Assembly: GCA_036785705.1 (NCBI GenBank)
Contig: JAWUZG010000175.1
Span: 310,001-374,000 of the forward strand
DNA length: 64,000 nucleotides
Reading direction: 5' to 3'
Source of the DNA: Acanthornis magna
Taxonomy: Eukaryota > Chordata > Aves > Passeriformes > Acanthizidae
In this document: piece after piece, positions 52,501-62,877 of the stretch
How positions within the stretch are numbered: position 1 is the stretch's first letter
How the letters are laid out: each line of letters starts with the position of its first letter
Notes under the pieces: generated by a model
The model's input: the letters and a program-made list of their open reading frames with translations, nothing else
Told to the model about the DNA's origin: nothing
The model's database searches: none
Position numbers and translations under genes: made by a program

Positions 52501-52654
52501 AGGACACATTGTTTCCATGCTTCAAGCCCATTATGCTGCTATCATATCCCCTAGTAACAAGTTCTGAATCTCTAGGTCACTAAACCTCTCCTCACAGGTC
52601 AGACTCACAGTGCCCATGGAGGCAGAGCTGTCCTCTCTCATGCCAAGGGGTTGA

Positions 52655-52936
52655 TCTGGGTCTCAGTACCAACACACCGATGTAGCAGGTGATGACTTTA
52701 GACCTCTTCCTCCATCTGGGTTACCAGCAGGAGGCAAAGCTTGTGTTCCCTGTCAACATACAGGCTTGGCCTTCACAGAGCTGGCAGAGGCTGCAGCTGC
52801 TGCAGTTATTTCGCAGCACTGTGACAAAAGCACTGGATGCCATAAGGATCGCTATTGTGGCTGTGACAAGAATCCCTGCAGCTGTGACAAAGATCACTGT
52901 GGTGTCCTGCTGCATGCATGCTGGCAGAATCCACAG
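52655..52936 (+). other. Cys-rich open stretch upstream of CR1, unassigned
   Basis: A stop-to-stop frame of 94 codons lacks an ATG. Its translation has CVPCQH at residues 30-35, then a dense run with Cys at 56, 62, 68, 70, 75, 77, 82 and 89 and His at 63, 81 and 87, in a pattern such as CGCDKNPCSCDKDHC. The DNA shows a repeated word (TGTGACAA at about 52820, 52862 and 52883), so the pattern may stem from short duplications. A second frame (52689-53168, 159 codons) covers the same bases. It may be an older transposon domain next to the CR1 copy, or chance. I cannot name it. Confidence 0.3.
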
Positions 52937-53169
52937 TGAAGCTCAGCGACACTTGCTCTGTAATCCCTATGACACAGACATTTATCCAGAAGGAGTTTTC
53001 CTAGCAAATCTAGAAGGCTCAGAGGATCAGGGATTTCCCTCTGAGGTCCAGCAGCTAACATCTCTAAGTTGGGTTACAACCCCACCATGCTGTGACTGCC
53101 AAAGTAAAAATATTAATGAGGTCAAAGTGATTCTGATGGAAGAAGGGCAGCAAGATTTTTTTCCATGAG

Positions 53170-54532
53170 GTCAAGATGGCTTTAGGGCTATTGCCATTGA
53201 CAAAGTTCTCCAGCAGACAAATTTTCTACTGCTCCAGCTGGATCCCTACAAATCTATTCAACCTGATGGGATTCATCCAAGAATCCTCAAAGAGCTAGAT
53301 AGCTCAAGAGTTGATATCATCACAAAACCTCTCTCAATAATTTTTGAGTGGTCTTGGGAATCTGGAGAGGTCCAGCTGACTGGAAGCTGGCAAATGCCCC
53401 AGTTTTCAAGAAGAGAAAGGAGGACCCTGGAAGCTACAGATCTGTCAGTCTCACTTCAGTGCCACGCAAAGTTATGGAGATTATTTTGGAAGGTGTTGAA
53501 AAACACCTGAAAGACAACACAGTCATTGGTTACAGCCAGCACGGCTTCATGAGAGGAAAGTCGTGCTTATCAAACCTGATTTGCTTCTATGACAAAGTAA
53601 CCCACTGAGTTGATCAGGGGAAGCCAGCTGATGTAACCTGTCTGTATTTCAGCAAAGCTTTGGATACCGTTTCTCAGAGGATCCTTCTGGACAAAATGTC
53701 CAGCACACAGCTGGATAAACACACCATGAGATGGGTGAGCAACTGGCTCATGGGTTGGGTGCAAAAGGTTACAGAGAATGGGGTGACACCAGACAGGGAC
53801 CTGGCACTAGTGTCCATCAGACCCTGTGCTCATCAGCATCTTCATAAATGACTTGGATGCAGGACTGGAAGGGATACAGAGCAAGTTCACAGATGATACA
53901 AAGCTGGGAGGAGCTGAGAGAGGCCCTGCAGAGAGGCCTCGACAGTGGTGAGGACTGGGCAGTCACCAACCGTACAGAGTTCAACAAAGGAAATCCAGGT
54001 GCCAGATTCTGCACCTGGGATGGGGAAGTCCTGGAGGTATGGACAGACTGGGGAATGAGATAAAAGATATTAAGTTATTAGAGAGCATCCCAAAGAAGGG
54101 CCACAAAGATAGTGAAGGGCCTAGAGAGGAAGTTGTGTGTGGAGTGGCTGAGGCCTTGCTCTGTTCGGCCTGGAGGAGACCAAGGGGAGACCTCACTGCA
54201 GTTACAGCTTCCTCCTGAGGGGAAGAGGAGGGGCAGGCACTGATCTCTTCTCTGTGGTGACAGTGACAGGACCTGAGGGAATGCCCTGAAGTTGTGTCAG
54301 GGGAGGTTTAAGTTTAATTTCAGGGAAAGGATCTTCACCAGAGGGTGGTTGGGCACTGCAACAGCTCCCCAGGGAAGCTGTCACAGCAACAAGGCCAACG
54401 GAGTTCAAGAAGCATTTGGACAATGCTTTCAGGCACATGGGGTGACTCTTGGGGTCTCCTGCGCAGAGCCAGGAGCTGGACTCAATGATCCTCGTGAATT
54501 CCTTCCAACTCAGCATATTCTGTGATTCTGTG
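53170..54532 (+). mobile_element. CR1 LINE copy with decayed reverse transcriptase and 3' end
   Basis: Six-frame reading gives CR1 ORF2 reverse-transcriptase segments in order: PDGIHPRIL (53262-), PADWKLAN, GSYRSVSLTSVP, HGFMRGKSC, FSKALDTVS (53648-), LDKHTMRWVSNWL and FTDDTKLGG (53886-). The reading frame is broken by a one-base loss near 53370, a TGA at 53606-53608, loss of the PQGS region near 53815, and a larger deletion near 54075, after which the C-terminal and 3' regions resume. The motif A catalytic Asp appears replaced by Tyr (CLYFSKALD). The 3' end carries two ATTCTGTG units (54517-54532), the CR1 hallmark. The copy is dead; its 5' limit is uncertain. Confidence 0.93.
53262..54060 (+). 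pseudogene. CR1 reverse transcriptase pseudogene
   Basis: The fragment corresponds to the palm and fingers of the non-LTR reverse transcriptase that copies CR1 RNA at a nicked target. It is spread over three frames (53262 to about 53370, 53348-53608, then 53609-53851 and onward), with a stop and at least one frameshift. The endonuclease domain expected upstream is not recognisable. FTDD stands where FADD is usual, so the two metal-binding Asp of motif C persist, but motif A has lost its Asp. Confidence 0.88.
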
Positions 54533-56716
54533 TGATTTATCCAAAATAAATGGTTTAAGGCATCTCAGTATTTTCAATGAGGTATCAATTTGATCTCTTT
54601 TTAAGGCCAAGGCCTTGCTCCACTTACAGCAATATGAAGCAAAACTAGTTCCTGATATTTTGTGGACAGTCTGTAACAGGGATCACTGATCTGCTTTTTC
54701 CTTAAAAAACATGACTTCCATTATATGCATCTATTTTCAGAGGCTTACCATAAGTAGGTAGTGATTGCAAATAGTTATTCAGAACACAAGAGAGCAATAT
54801 TCAAAAGAAGCTAGTTTGTTTTTAATTTTTTGGCTCTTAGGGAATCAACAAACCTTTAGCTGAATGCAGTATTCCTGTGCTGAATTAGAAGTGTATAAAG
54901 CAAAACAGAAATTACCAAACCAAATATTAACGTGACATAACTATATATGGTTTCAATTTTAGGATATCAATCTAACCAGCAAATCCACAAAGTAAGCCCT
55001 TTCAGCAGCCTAAAATGAAAAGAAACTGCTGTGACAGTGGCAGCAGTGTCCCAAGACTGTGAGTATGAAAACAAACAGCCCATCATAGTCTGCCAGCAAG
55101 CAGCCAGCAGCCTCTGTGCTCCCTTCATGGTCAGGAGTACCTTTAGCTGCCTGCACATGCCAAGGGATGCCACCTGTATTTTCACCTTAGCACTCAAGGC
55201 AGCAGCTGTGACCACACACTTTCACGTGAAGGAGGCCTGAGTCTATCTCTTGCCCATGCAAAAGTTAACAGAGCAAACATCTTCTGTTATTACTGCTCCT
55301 CCTGCTTGCTCCCCTTCTCTTCCTTTGAAATTTTGCTGTTATGAACCTGTTATCATCAGAGCCCATTTGCCACTTGTTATTGTTTTCCTCAGTGGATTTA
55401 TGTAGCTCTAAGGAGCTGTAGGCAAAGGTATCTCTGCAAGAAATTGTTTAAACTGAATGCTGCTTTCTTGAACAAATAATGCTCCATTCTACTTCCTTCT
55501 CAAAAGTAAGGTGGGAGGTTACATCTTCTGTAGAAAAACCCCACAACAATCTGCAATCTGAACTAACACAATTCTGCTGATTTCAGGAGCCAGGCAAGAC
55601 AGAGTATGTCCTTTGGGTTTCACAAGTTTGCCAGGTACAACGAAACCAGTTTCTCTCAAGGATAATTACTGCCATCTCATTCAACTTGAAGTCATCCTCC
55701 ATAATAAAATTCTCACACTGGGTTTTTCTTTTAAAAAACCACACAAACAAAATTAATTAAGTACTGGACAGCAACCACACTGAGTATTCAAATTATGTAG
55801 GTATAAATTATAGTTCAGTTTCTAACATGGTCCTGTAGGACTAGTCATGAACTTGTACTTTTGTGAGGCAACCTGGGTTGTAATTTTCATCATGTTCTTT
55901 AAGATTATTCTAGAGCCTTGTATGTGGTCTACATTATTGTGTCTTGATCTATTGGCAGCAAACAAGTGCTTACGCAGAATGCTGTATTTCTTGGAGAGTC
56001 TGTTAAAAATGTTTTCCTTGATTAGTCTGTATTCATGTCAGTTTGCACATTGAACACAAGAAGAAATCTAGAGAAATTTGAGGGGGAAGTGAACTGGATT
56101 TGTTCATTCTTCTGATGAGGTTAAGGGAAGACCATGGTCTTTAACTGAACTAAAAGTAGATTTACACCACCAAATCCACCCCTGCATAGAAGCTTTCCTT
56201 CAGCTAAGTTTACTGGACTGAGACAATAACCGGAATCAAATCATGTCTTTCACACAAGACTAAAAGATGCCTTAAATGTCCAGGTAAATCCAGTGATCAC
56301 CAGGGGAAATGAGCATGGGACTGTCACTGGGCTCATTTCCACAAGCTCTTTCAGAAAGCCTCAAAAGTCCTTCTCTGAATTTCTGTAGATCTTCCTCTTC
56401 CCTCCAGTTCCATTTACATGCTCCTAATGCTCAGCAATCATTTTTTCACTTACAAACAACCAGTTCTTAACTTATGAAAAATAACACTTTATTTCAGAGT
56501 AATTGCAGCATCCATCATCTAGCTCATAAACTGAGAGCTGGAGCCACATGGTCATTTAGTTAATGGCTTCAAATAATGAGAACTAAACAACAAAAAAACC
56601 ACACCAAAACAAAAAATAAATTATATTATAGTAACTTTTCATGTTTTGCCAGAGTTTTCTTCCCTGACTTAAATTAAAATTTGCAAATATAAAGAGTCTG
56701 GCTTGGGGCTAGCATC
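54533..56716. other. Unannotated DNA
   Basis: No gene was recognised. A GC-richer patch at 55020-55240 has 69- and 82-codon frames on opposite strands without a known domain. Confidence 0.5.
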
Positions 56717-56790
56717 CAAGATATACAGTATCTTAAAAAAAAAAAAAATCATGCAAGATATACAGTACCTTAAAAAAAAAAAATCAAAGA
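56717..56790. repeat. 37-bp tandem duplication with poly-A tracts
   Basis: Two units begin CAAGATATACAGTA at 56717 and 56754, and each contains a CTTAAAAAAA tract of slightly different length. The near identity suggests recent slippage or unequal exchange. A 62-codon frame across it is an artefact. Confidence 0.93.
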
Positions 56791-57719
56791 TGCATTCCTT
56801 TTTCTCAGTAAGAAATCCTTCTAGACCACATTTTTCTCATGGTACAGAAATTCAGCCAGTGTCCCTTACTTGGACTAAAATTGTCAAATAGTACGTGAAG
56901 TAATTGAAACTTTCACAAGTATGTGGAAACTATTTAAGATGTCTAATGGAGATGTTGGAAGACCAATTATGATGATTTCTCCCCATAGAAGAGACTTGAA
57001 ATCTAACATGAAAATACTTTCTTAACACACATCACACTGCTTTCTCACAAACCAAACACTTCTTGTTCAAAAGCGCAATAAATTGTATCCAAAACTATAG
57101 ATAGTAGAGTGTTCATGCTAGTCAGTGAAATAAAGAGGGCAGAAAATTGTGTATTCAGAAGTATTACAGAATTTCATACATCAACCTAAATATATCTACG
57201 TCATCTCTGCATTAAGAATAAAACACCAATTTCTGCTTCACTACTGAGTCTTTCCTTTTCTTTAGAAGAGAAGGAGTATATACATCTATACATATATTAC
57301 ATTTACATATAAATGGAGGGTTTTTTCCTAAAAGCACTGCTAAGTATCTTAGGAGGCTATCAAAATAAAAATAACAGGATGGACTTTATCAGTAGGCTTT
57401 TATAGGCTAAGCTCCACTCAAATAGGAAGTTAACACACTCAGCAAACTTTCAGGCAGCTCTGAGCTAGGCAGAGTTGCTGACAGGATAAGGGCCAGAGCC
57501 TGTCCAAAAGACTTCAGTAAATTTGGGAGCTAACCAACAGACATGTCACAATCTTCAATAGGGAAAGCCACAGAATTCTGCAACGAGAGCGGAATAACCC
57601 CATGCATTGACTGAAACCTTACCAAGCAGCAGCCCTAAGAACATGCCTGTGATGTTTCAGTGGACACCACACTGCAGAAGTGAGCCCTCACTGTGAGCAA
57701 AATAAATTGCACGCTGAAC

Positions 57720-58225
57720 TGCATCTGGAGGAGCGTGGCAGCAGAATAGGGGAGGCTGGTGCTCAGACAGCCTGGGGACACCTTCAGTTCAAGAGGGATG
57801 CAGAGAAAACAGAAAAGATTCGACAAAGGTCCATATCCTGCGTAGAGATGCTGAAGGAGCTGGGCCTGGTAAGTTTGGTAAAGAAGAAACAACAGAGGTG
57901 TTTAATATCTGCTTACAACTATTGGAAGGGCAGTTCTTTGGACACCACCGGCAAACTCCTCTTGGTAGTGTCAGACAGCATAAAAAAGAAAACAACCACA
58001 CAAAGCTGTTTTAGAGATTGAAGTTGGACAGCTGGAAAAAAATTTCCCTAGCAGCACTGGAATAGGTCATCAAACAGGCTGAGAGATTCTGTCCTTAGAA
58101 AGGTTCATCCAGACAAAGCAATGGCTGATCCAGTCCTTGGTTTCAATAGGCCTCTTCCAAGTGGTAGAACCTTGGAGTATTGGAGGACTAGAACCAATTA
58201 GCCCTTGAAGGGCCTTCAAGATGGC
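57720..58225 (+). mobile_element. Older CR1 LINE fragment, 3' region
   Basis: The frame at 57680-58021 includes QFKRDAEK, then ELGLVSLVKKKQQRCLISAY and NYWKG, matching in order the C-terminal CR1 ORF2 region (usual forms QFEKDAEK, ELGLFSLEKRRLRG, AYNYLKGG). Downstream, GACTAGAACCAATTAGCCC and TTGAAGGGCCTTC follow the CR1 3' untranslated pattern GGACTAGATGA..TTGAGGGTCCCTTCC. The tail repeats are lost and divergence is high, so it is much older than the copy at 53-54.5 kb. It is not a functional gene. Confidence 0.82.
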
Positions 58226-61200
58226 ATTTTTATCATTCCCCAAAAATAGTAAAGTTACAAACTATCCTTCCATTCATTCTCAATCTACTGTTTTACTGAT
58301 CAGGTACTGTAAATGTTGATTTTTTTTTCCTTTATTTCTACTAGATTTTTTCAATGCAATACATGTATTCACAGAACCCAATATCTCAGGGCTTCTTTAC
58401 ACTATTACAAAAAGCTGTTCTTAAACATGACCACATGTGCATCGGCCTAATCTGAAGATCATTTACAAGACCTATATCACAATGTTAATTCTTTTATTTC
58501 TTGCTTAATTAAGTACTGTTTCTATCCCTGTACAATATTTGGATTTTATAAAAGGGCTACATTGTTATATGTTCACTGGCATCACAAACTGGACATTAAG
58601 CACAGCTGAGGGAGATTGAAAAGAGTGCTGAAAATGCATCAGCCAGGCAGCATCACCTCCTAAAATAATGTCATCATTCTCATTATAACCTCTGTACTTG
58701 CTTAGAATGAACTGATGAATTTGCACCAAAGTGCTGCATATGAAAAGGGGGCATAACATTCAGGAAATAGAGGTCACTAAAAACCACTTTGTTCAATGAA
58801 ATTCAAAAGTTTCAATCAGTGACACAGTTTCTTTTTTAAAAGATAGTTCCTTCCTTAAAACTCTAACCAGGTAATGATGTGTCAGTATTCAAACTAGACA
58901 CAAATGGCAGCCTTCATCTCCAAAAGAGAGCATATGTGCCAGTTACAGGCAATTTTTGTATGGCTTTGTAAAGATGAAAGGCAGATGCTTGGGGAAAAGC
59001 AGCAGAAAGCCCATCACAGCAACCTCAAGGCATAATGACTCTCTGAGATCCTCAAGGACTCGGAGCTGGGAGGAGGCTGGGGAATGGGCGCTCACCCTGC
59101 ACTGCTGAGCCGCTGGCCACTAGCTCTGCCCCAAGGGTGCCACTCCCCAGCCCCAGTGGGGCCCAGCCTTGCCCTTTCCTCCCCACACATTTGGGGGGCT
59201 GCATCCTCCTCATACACTTCTCTGGAGGCAGGAATCACTGCTGCCTTGGCAGCCTGTTTCTCATTAACAACCTGGTTTTGTTTGCAAATAAGTGCAAGGT
59301 ATTGTTTGAAGATGCAGCCTTTGCTACCTTTTGCTGCCTTGGCCATCACATACCCCGTGGGCTATCAGGGTTCTTCCAGAGAGCCACCCAAGTCCAGTAC
59401 CACCAGGGAAAGGGAAGAGATCCTATGTTAAGTTGTCCCGGAAAGAAAGTCTGTATCTCTTCAGTGGGTCACTAAGCATCCTAACTTCAAAATGAAAAAT
59501 AACAAATGGAGAAATCAACCAGCACTTATTTAGAAATCGCTGCAGTACGGAAAATGAAGAAAAGCAGCAACAGCAGCAACCCTCCCCCCACACAGAGGAA
59601 AGCTGGAAGGCTGAGGATGTCCTTGGATGCTTTCCAATAACAGGCAGGCACACTTCATGCTGTTGCAGCTACATAAATGTGCTTGCTTGCGAATTCAGCA
59701 AGTGTGTTGCCATCAATAAACTGTTTTAAATAAGAAGCTTTGATGCAAATAGTTTGCTCTGATCTTTAGTTAGTGAAAGGAAAAAGTGTCTTACAGCAGC
59801 AAAGAGAGTCTCTCTGCAGCAGATCACAAGTACATCATATACAAATACATGCCCTTTAACCACTTTCAATACTTCTTTGCCAATTTGAACTTCTAGCACA
59901 ATGTAATCCAAATAAATTGAGATCAGAATAACCATCTGATTTCACATGCAACACATACTATAATTATTTTTATATATTATAAGCATAAAGGTTAATTTAA
60001 AATAAACTGCTAGTGCCTATCTAAAATTATTAATGGAAAATATTCAAAAATTGTTTAACATTTGTCTATCTAAATACTTGAAATATTACTGAGGGTTAGC
60101 ATGATTGACACCACTTTAAATACCCGGAACAGCACTCACTACTTTCTAGGCCCCCAACACTTGTGTTCAGATGCAAGTGCTGGCTCCTCAGTGCTTGTGC
60201 CAATGGAGACCCTTGAGGAAGAGAAACTTAAATATTCTGGGGCAAAACGTCGTCAGTGCAGAACAGAGGAAAACGGAGAAGTTTATCTCCACAGCACCCC
60301 AGAGAGTCCCTGTGGCTTGGGCAGGGGACAGAAACACATTCAGGCATTAGTTTCCCAAAACATACTTTTTTTGTTCATTAAAGCTGATATGGAAAATTTG
60401 TTAGGAGTACAGCGGGAGCAGGTTAGACCAAGGCTTGAATAATTTCCTAGCTGATGCAGGTATAACTCATCCTGCAGGTATGGAGTTCCTTCTATCAAAC
60501 AGGTAGAGAAGTGAGACAGAAATCCCATAAGCGTCACCCCAAATTGTCAGCTCAGAAATAGAGAATAAAAACACATGCATGAAACAAGTCTTTCCAACAG
60601 ATCAACAGATCAAGTCCCCAACAGCAGCAGCCTATTCCGTGATACATTTTGTTCTCATGTACAGTACCATAAAACTGCTGTTCACATTACTGCAGTGGTT
60701 TCCCCCATTAGCTTATGATTGCCGTGGGAATCAAAATCCATTTGAGGGGTTATGGGGAAATGCTGAGGCTCGTGCAAACAAGGAAGAGCAAGCATTACTA
60801 TAAATGCCTACAATATATAAACACAATTACAGTTTGGAAGTTAAAGAACTGAATTAAGAGTGCTATCTGGCCAGAGAAAGCTGATTAAAGGCAATGGAGA
60901 TCGAGAAAGTGAGATTACATCTAATTAGTTCACAAGAAAAAAAAGAAAAAACAACTCCTCCAATTCTAAGGCTGATTAATTAATTAAAATTAGAAAAATA
61001 TTTGCTACTGAAATGGAAACCACAATATTTAATGTAATGGTAGCTCATCTTTAGAATGAATTTTAGAATTAGAAGTAGATTAAATTTAGAATGGAGAACT
61101 AGCTCACCCATATAAAGCAGACTTTAATAGTCATCTTTGAGAAAGGACCATAGATTACTAAGTACAGAAAAATACCTGACACAGCACATACCACAGGTCT

Positions 61201-61697
61201 TTCCGTTACTTTTCTCCATCATACGTATCCTGTATACTTTATGCGAAGTAATGCTCTGGCTAATCATGGAGTTCATTTCATACAGATCCTATACTTTTGA
61301 AAGAATGAGGAAATGTCTTAGCACCTCTAAGCCAGTCCTTAGAAAAATGACCTTTAAGAAAAAATAATTTAAAAAAAGAGAAAATAGCCTTTCAAAAAGA
61401 AGTTTTAAAATTGATTGCCTTCAGAAATCAAATCTTTCCTTTTCCAAAAGAAACATGAGCAATGGAGTAAGTTAAAGTGGAGAATGTATCTCAAATGTTA
61501 AAATCTAATGCACTATGTCAAACTACAGCATCTTGAGGCGATAATTTTACATGGGAATAACAATATACTCATATTTTCCAGGCATCCCAAGGTGTGTCAA
61601 AGAGATCAGATGAACAAATCAGGATCAGCTGTCAGGACAGAGTCCAGAAATAGCATCTCCCAAGTTCCAAGTCAGAGCTGGGTTCCCAAGCTGAGTT
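58226..61697. other. Unannotated DNA with GC-richer patch at 59.1-59.5 kb
   Basis: No gene was recognised. The patch 59080-59480 has overlapping 112- and 115-codon plus-strand frames and an 85-codon minus frame, with no known domain; a direct repeat TGCTGCCTTGGC occurs twice in it (about 59239 and 59331). A 113-codon frame at 60101-60442 also matches nothing I know. Confidence 0.5.
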
Positions 61698-61755
61698 ATG
61701 CATATCTGGAATGCATATCTGCATATGCATATGCATATCTGTTTATGCATATCTG
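61698..61755. repeat. ATGCATATCTG repeat cluster with POU-type palindrome
   Basis: Four copies of ATGCATATCTG start at 61698, 61711, 61731 and 61745. Between the second and third lies ATGCATATGCAT (61725-61736), which equals the MORE element known to bind POU-factor dimers. The irregular spacing (13, 20 and 14 bases) argues against a simple microsatellite, though slippage could still explain it. Confidence 0.85.
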
Positions 61756-62833
61756 GAAATTAAGGCAAATTTACTGCTCAGGTATGTTGAATCCATGTCT
61801 CTGGAAAGCCAGAACCACAGAATGAGTTTGGGCCAGGAATAGCTCAGCATTCCCTTGAAATTAATTACTGAATTCAATTGCTTTGCAGAGTCTGCTGGCA
61901 GATGTTGGTAATGTTTCAGAATTAAAAAGTAACAATTATAAATAAAATAATTCAGGAAAAATAGTAGATGAGATTTGCAGACACTGATCCCACAAATGCA
62001 CCATCAAATAGAACTACTGGAAATAATATTAAGAAATAAATAAGGAAATAAAATAGGAAATAAAATTAAGAATCTAAAAGTTGATAGAAATAATTGGGAA
62101 GCTCCAGCTTCTTCTTGGTTTAGAGTCATAAAGAATATCTCCATCATGTCAAGCCAGTCAATGTCATTTTCCACAGGCCAAAATAGCAGCTTCAGTAGGG
62201 CTAGAAAAAAATTAGTTAAAGAAGCCTTTCCATTTCCCAAAGCAGAATTGCTACAACCATACCTTCTCATTTTCTCAAAAGTTTTATATTTTTTCTTAAT
62301 GTTTTATTAAACATTCTCATTGATTTCTTACTAAGAAATACAATTTTGGCCAACGTGCACATCTCAGACATTATTTTAAAGACATTTCTGTAAAAGACAT
62401 CATGAGAAGTGTAATAAAAAAGAGGAAAGCACGTCTGTCTTAAATCCAATGGAACAACAACTTTCAAATTTTAAAAAAATCATGAAAATCTATTCTTTGG
62501 AAGGTTTTTAGCAAGTCTAAAGAACATAATTTATAAGGAATCTTCACAGTGACAGTCAATTTAACAGAAGCTCCACCTAGACCAAAAATTAATAGCATCA
62601 CACAAACCTTCCATTTTTATCTCCATTTCTTTCACTGGGTTTCCTTGGCCAGACAGGACCCTTAACCAGCTTCAGGTCACTTCTAGGTATAGTTGTGTTT
62701 GCAATGAGCCACACAGGGACCCCTCCTGTGAAGCCTGAACTCTGCAAGCTGGGCATTGGCTGGGTTTTTTCCAAATTCTTGTTTGAAAATTAAAATGATA
62801 TTCACCCTTGATATTCTTGATGATTAGATACTC
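61756..62833. other. Unannotated AT-rich DNA
   Basis: No gene was recognised. A 12-bp tandem duplication, AGGAAATAAAAT twice, lies at about 62043-62066 in an A-rich stretch. Confidence 0.55.
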
Positions 62834-62877
62834 TGTGTGTATATATATTTTTATATATATATTTACATACACATATA
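62834..62877. repeat. Interrupted (TA)n/(TG)n simple repeat
   Basis: TGTGTGTATATATAT followed by further TATATA runs and a CATACACATATAG end. It is AT-rich simple sequence; the open frames across it are compositional. Confidence 0.9.

Larger units (their letters stand above)
41883..52654. other. Unannotated AT-rich DNA, about 11 kb
   Basis: No gene or interspersed repeat was recognised. Minor features are a 16-base A run (43396-43411), the palindrome GGGATTAATTAATCCC (44850-44865), an octamer ATGCAAAT (48732-48739) inside a motif-rich stretch, and a (TTTTC)n tract (49496-49523). Frames do not exceed about 99 codons and have no recognisable domains. Confidence 0.55.

Noticed and set aside
59084..59475. 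Overlapping 112-115 codon frames in a GC-richer patch
   Set aside because: Two different plus frames and one minus frame are open together, which reflects composition. No domain is visible.
60101..60442. 113-codon frame
   Set aside because: No recognisable domain or homolog, and no splice context.
61810..61845. CACAGAATGAGTTTGGGCC resembling a reverse-strand CR1 end
   Set aside because: The match is short and does not extend into further CR1 sequence, so it was not called.
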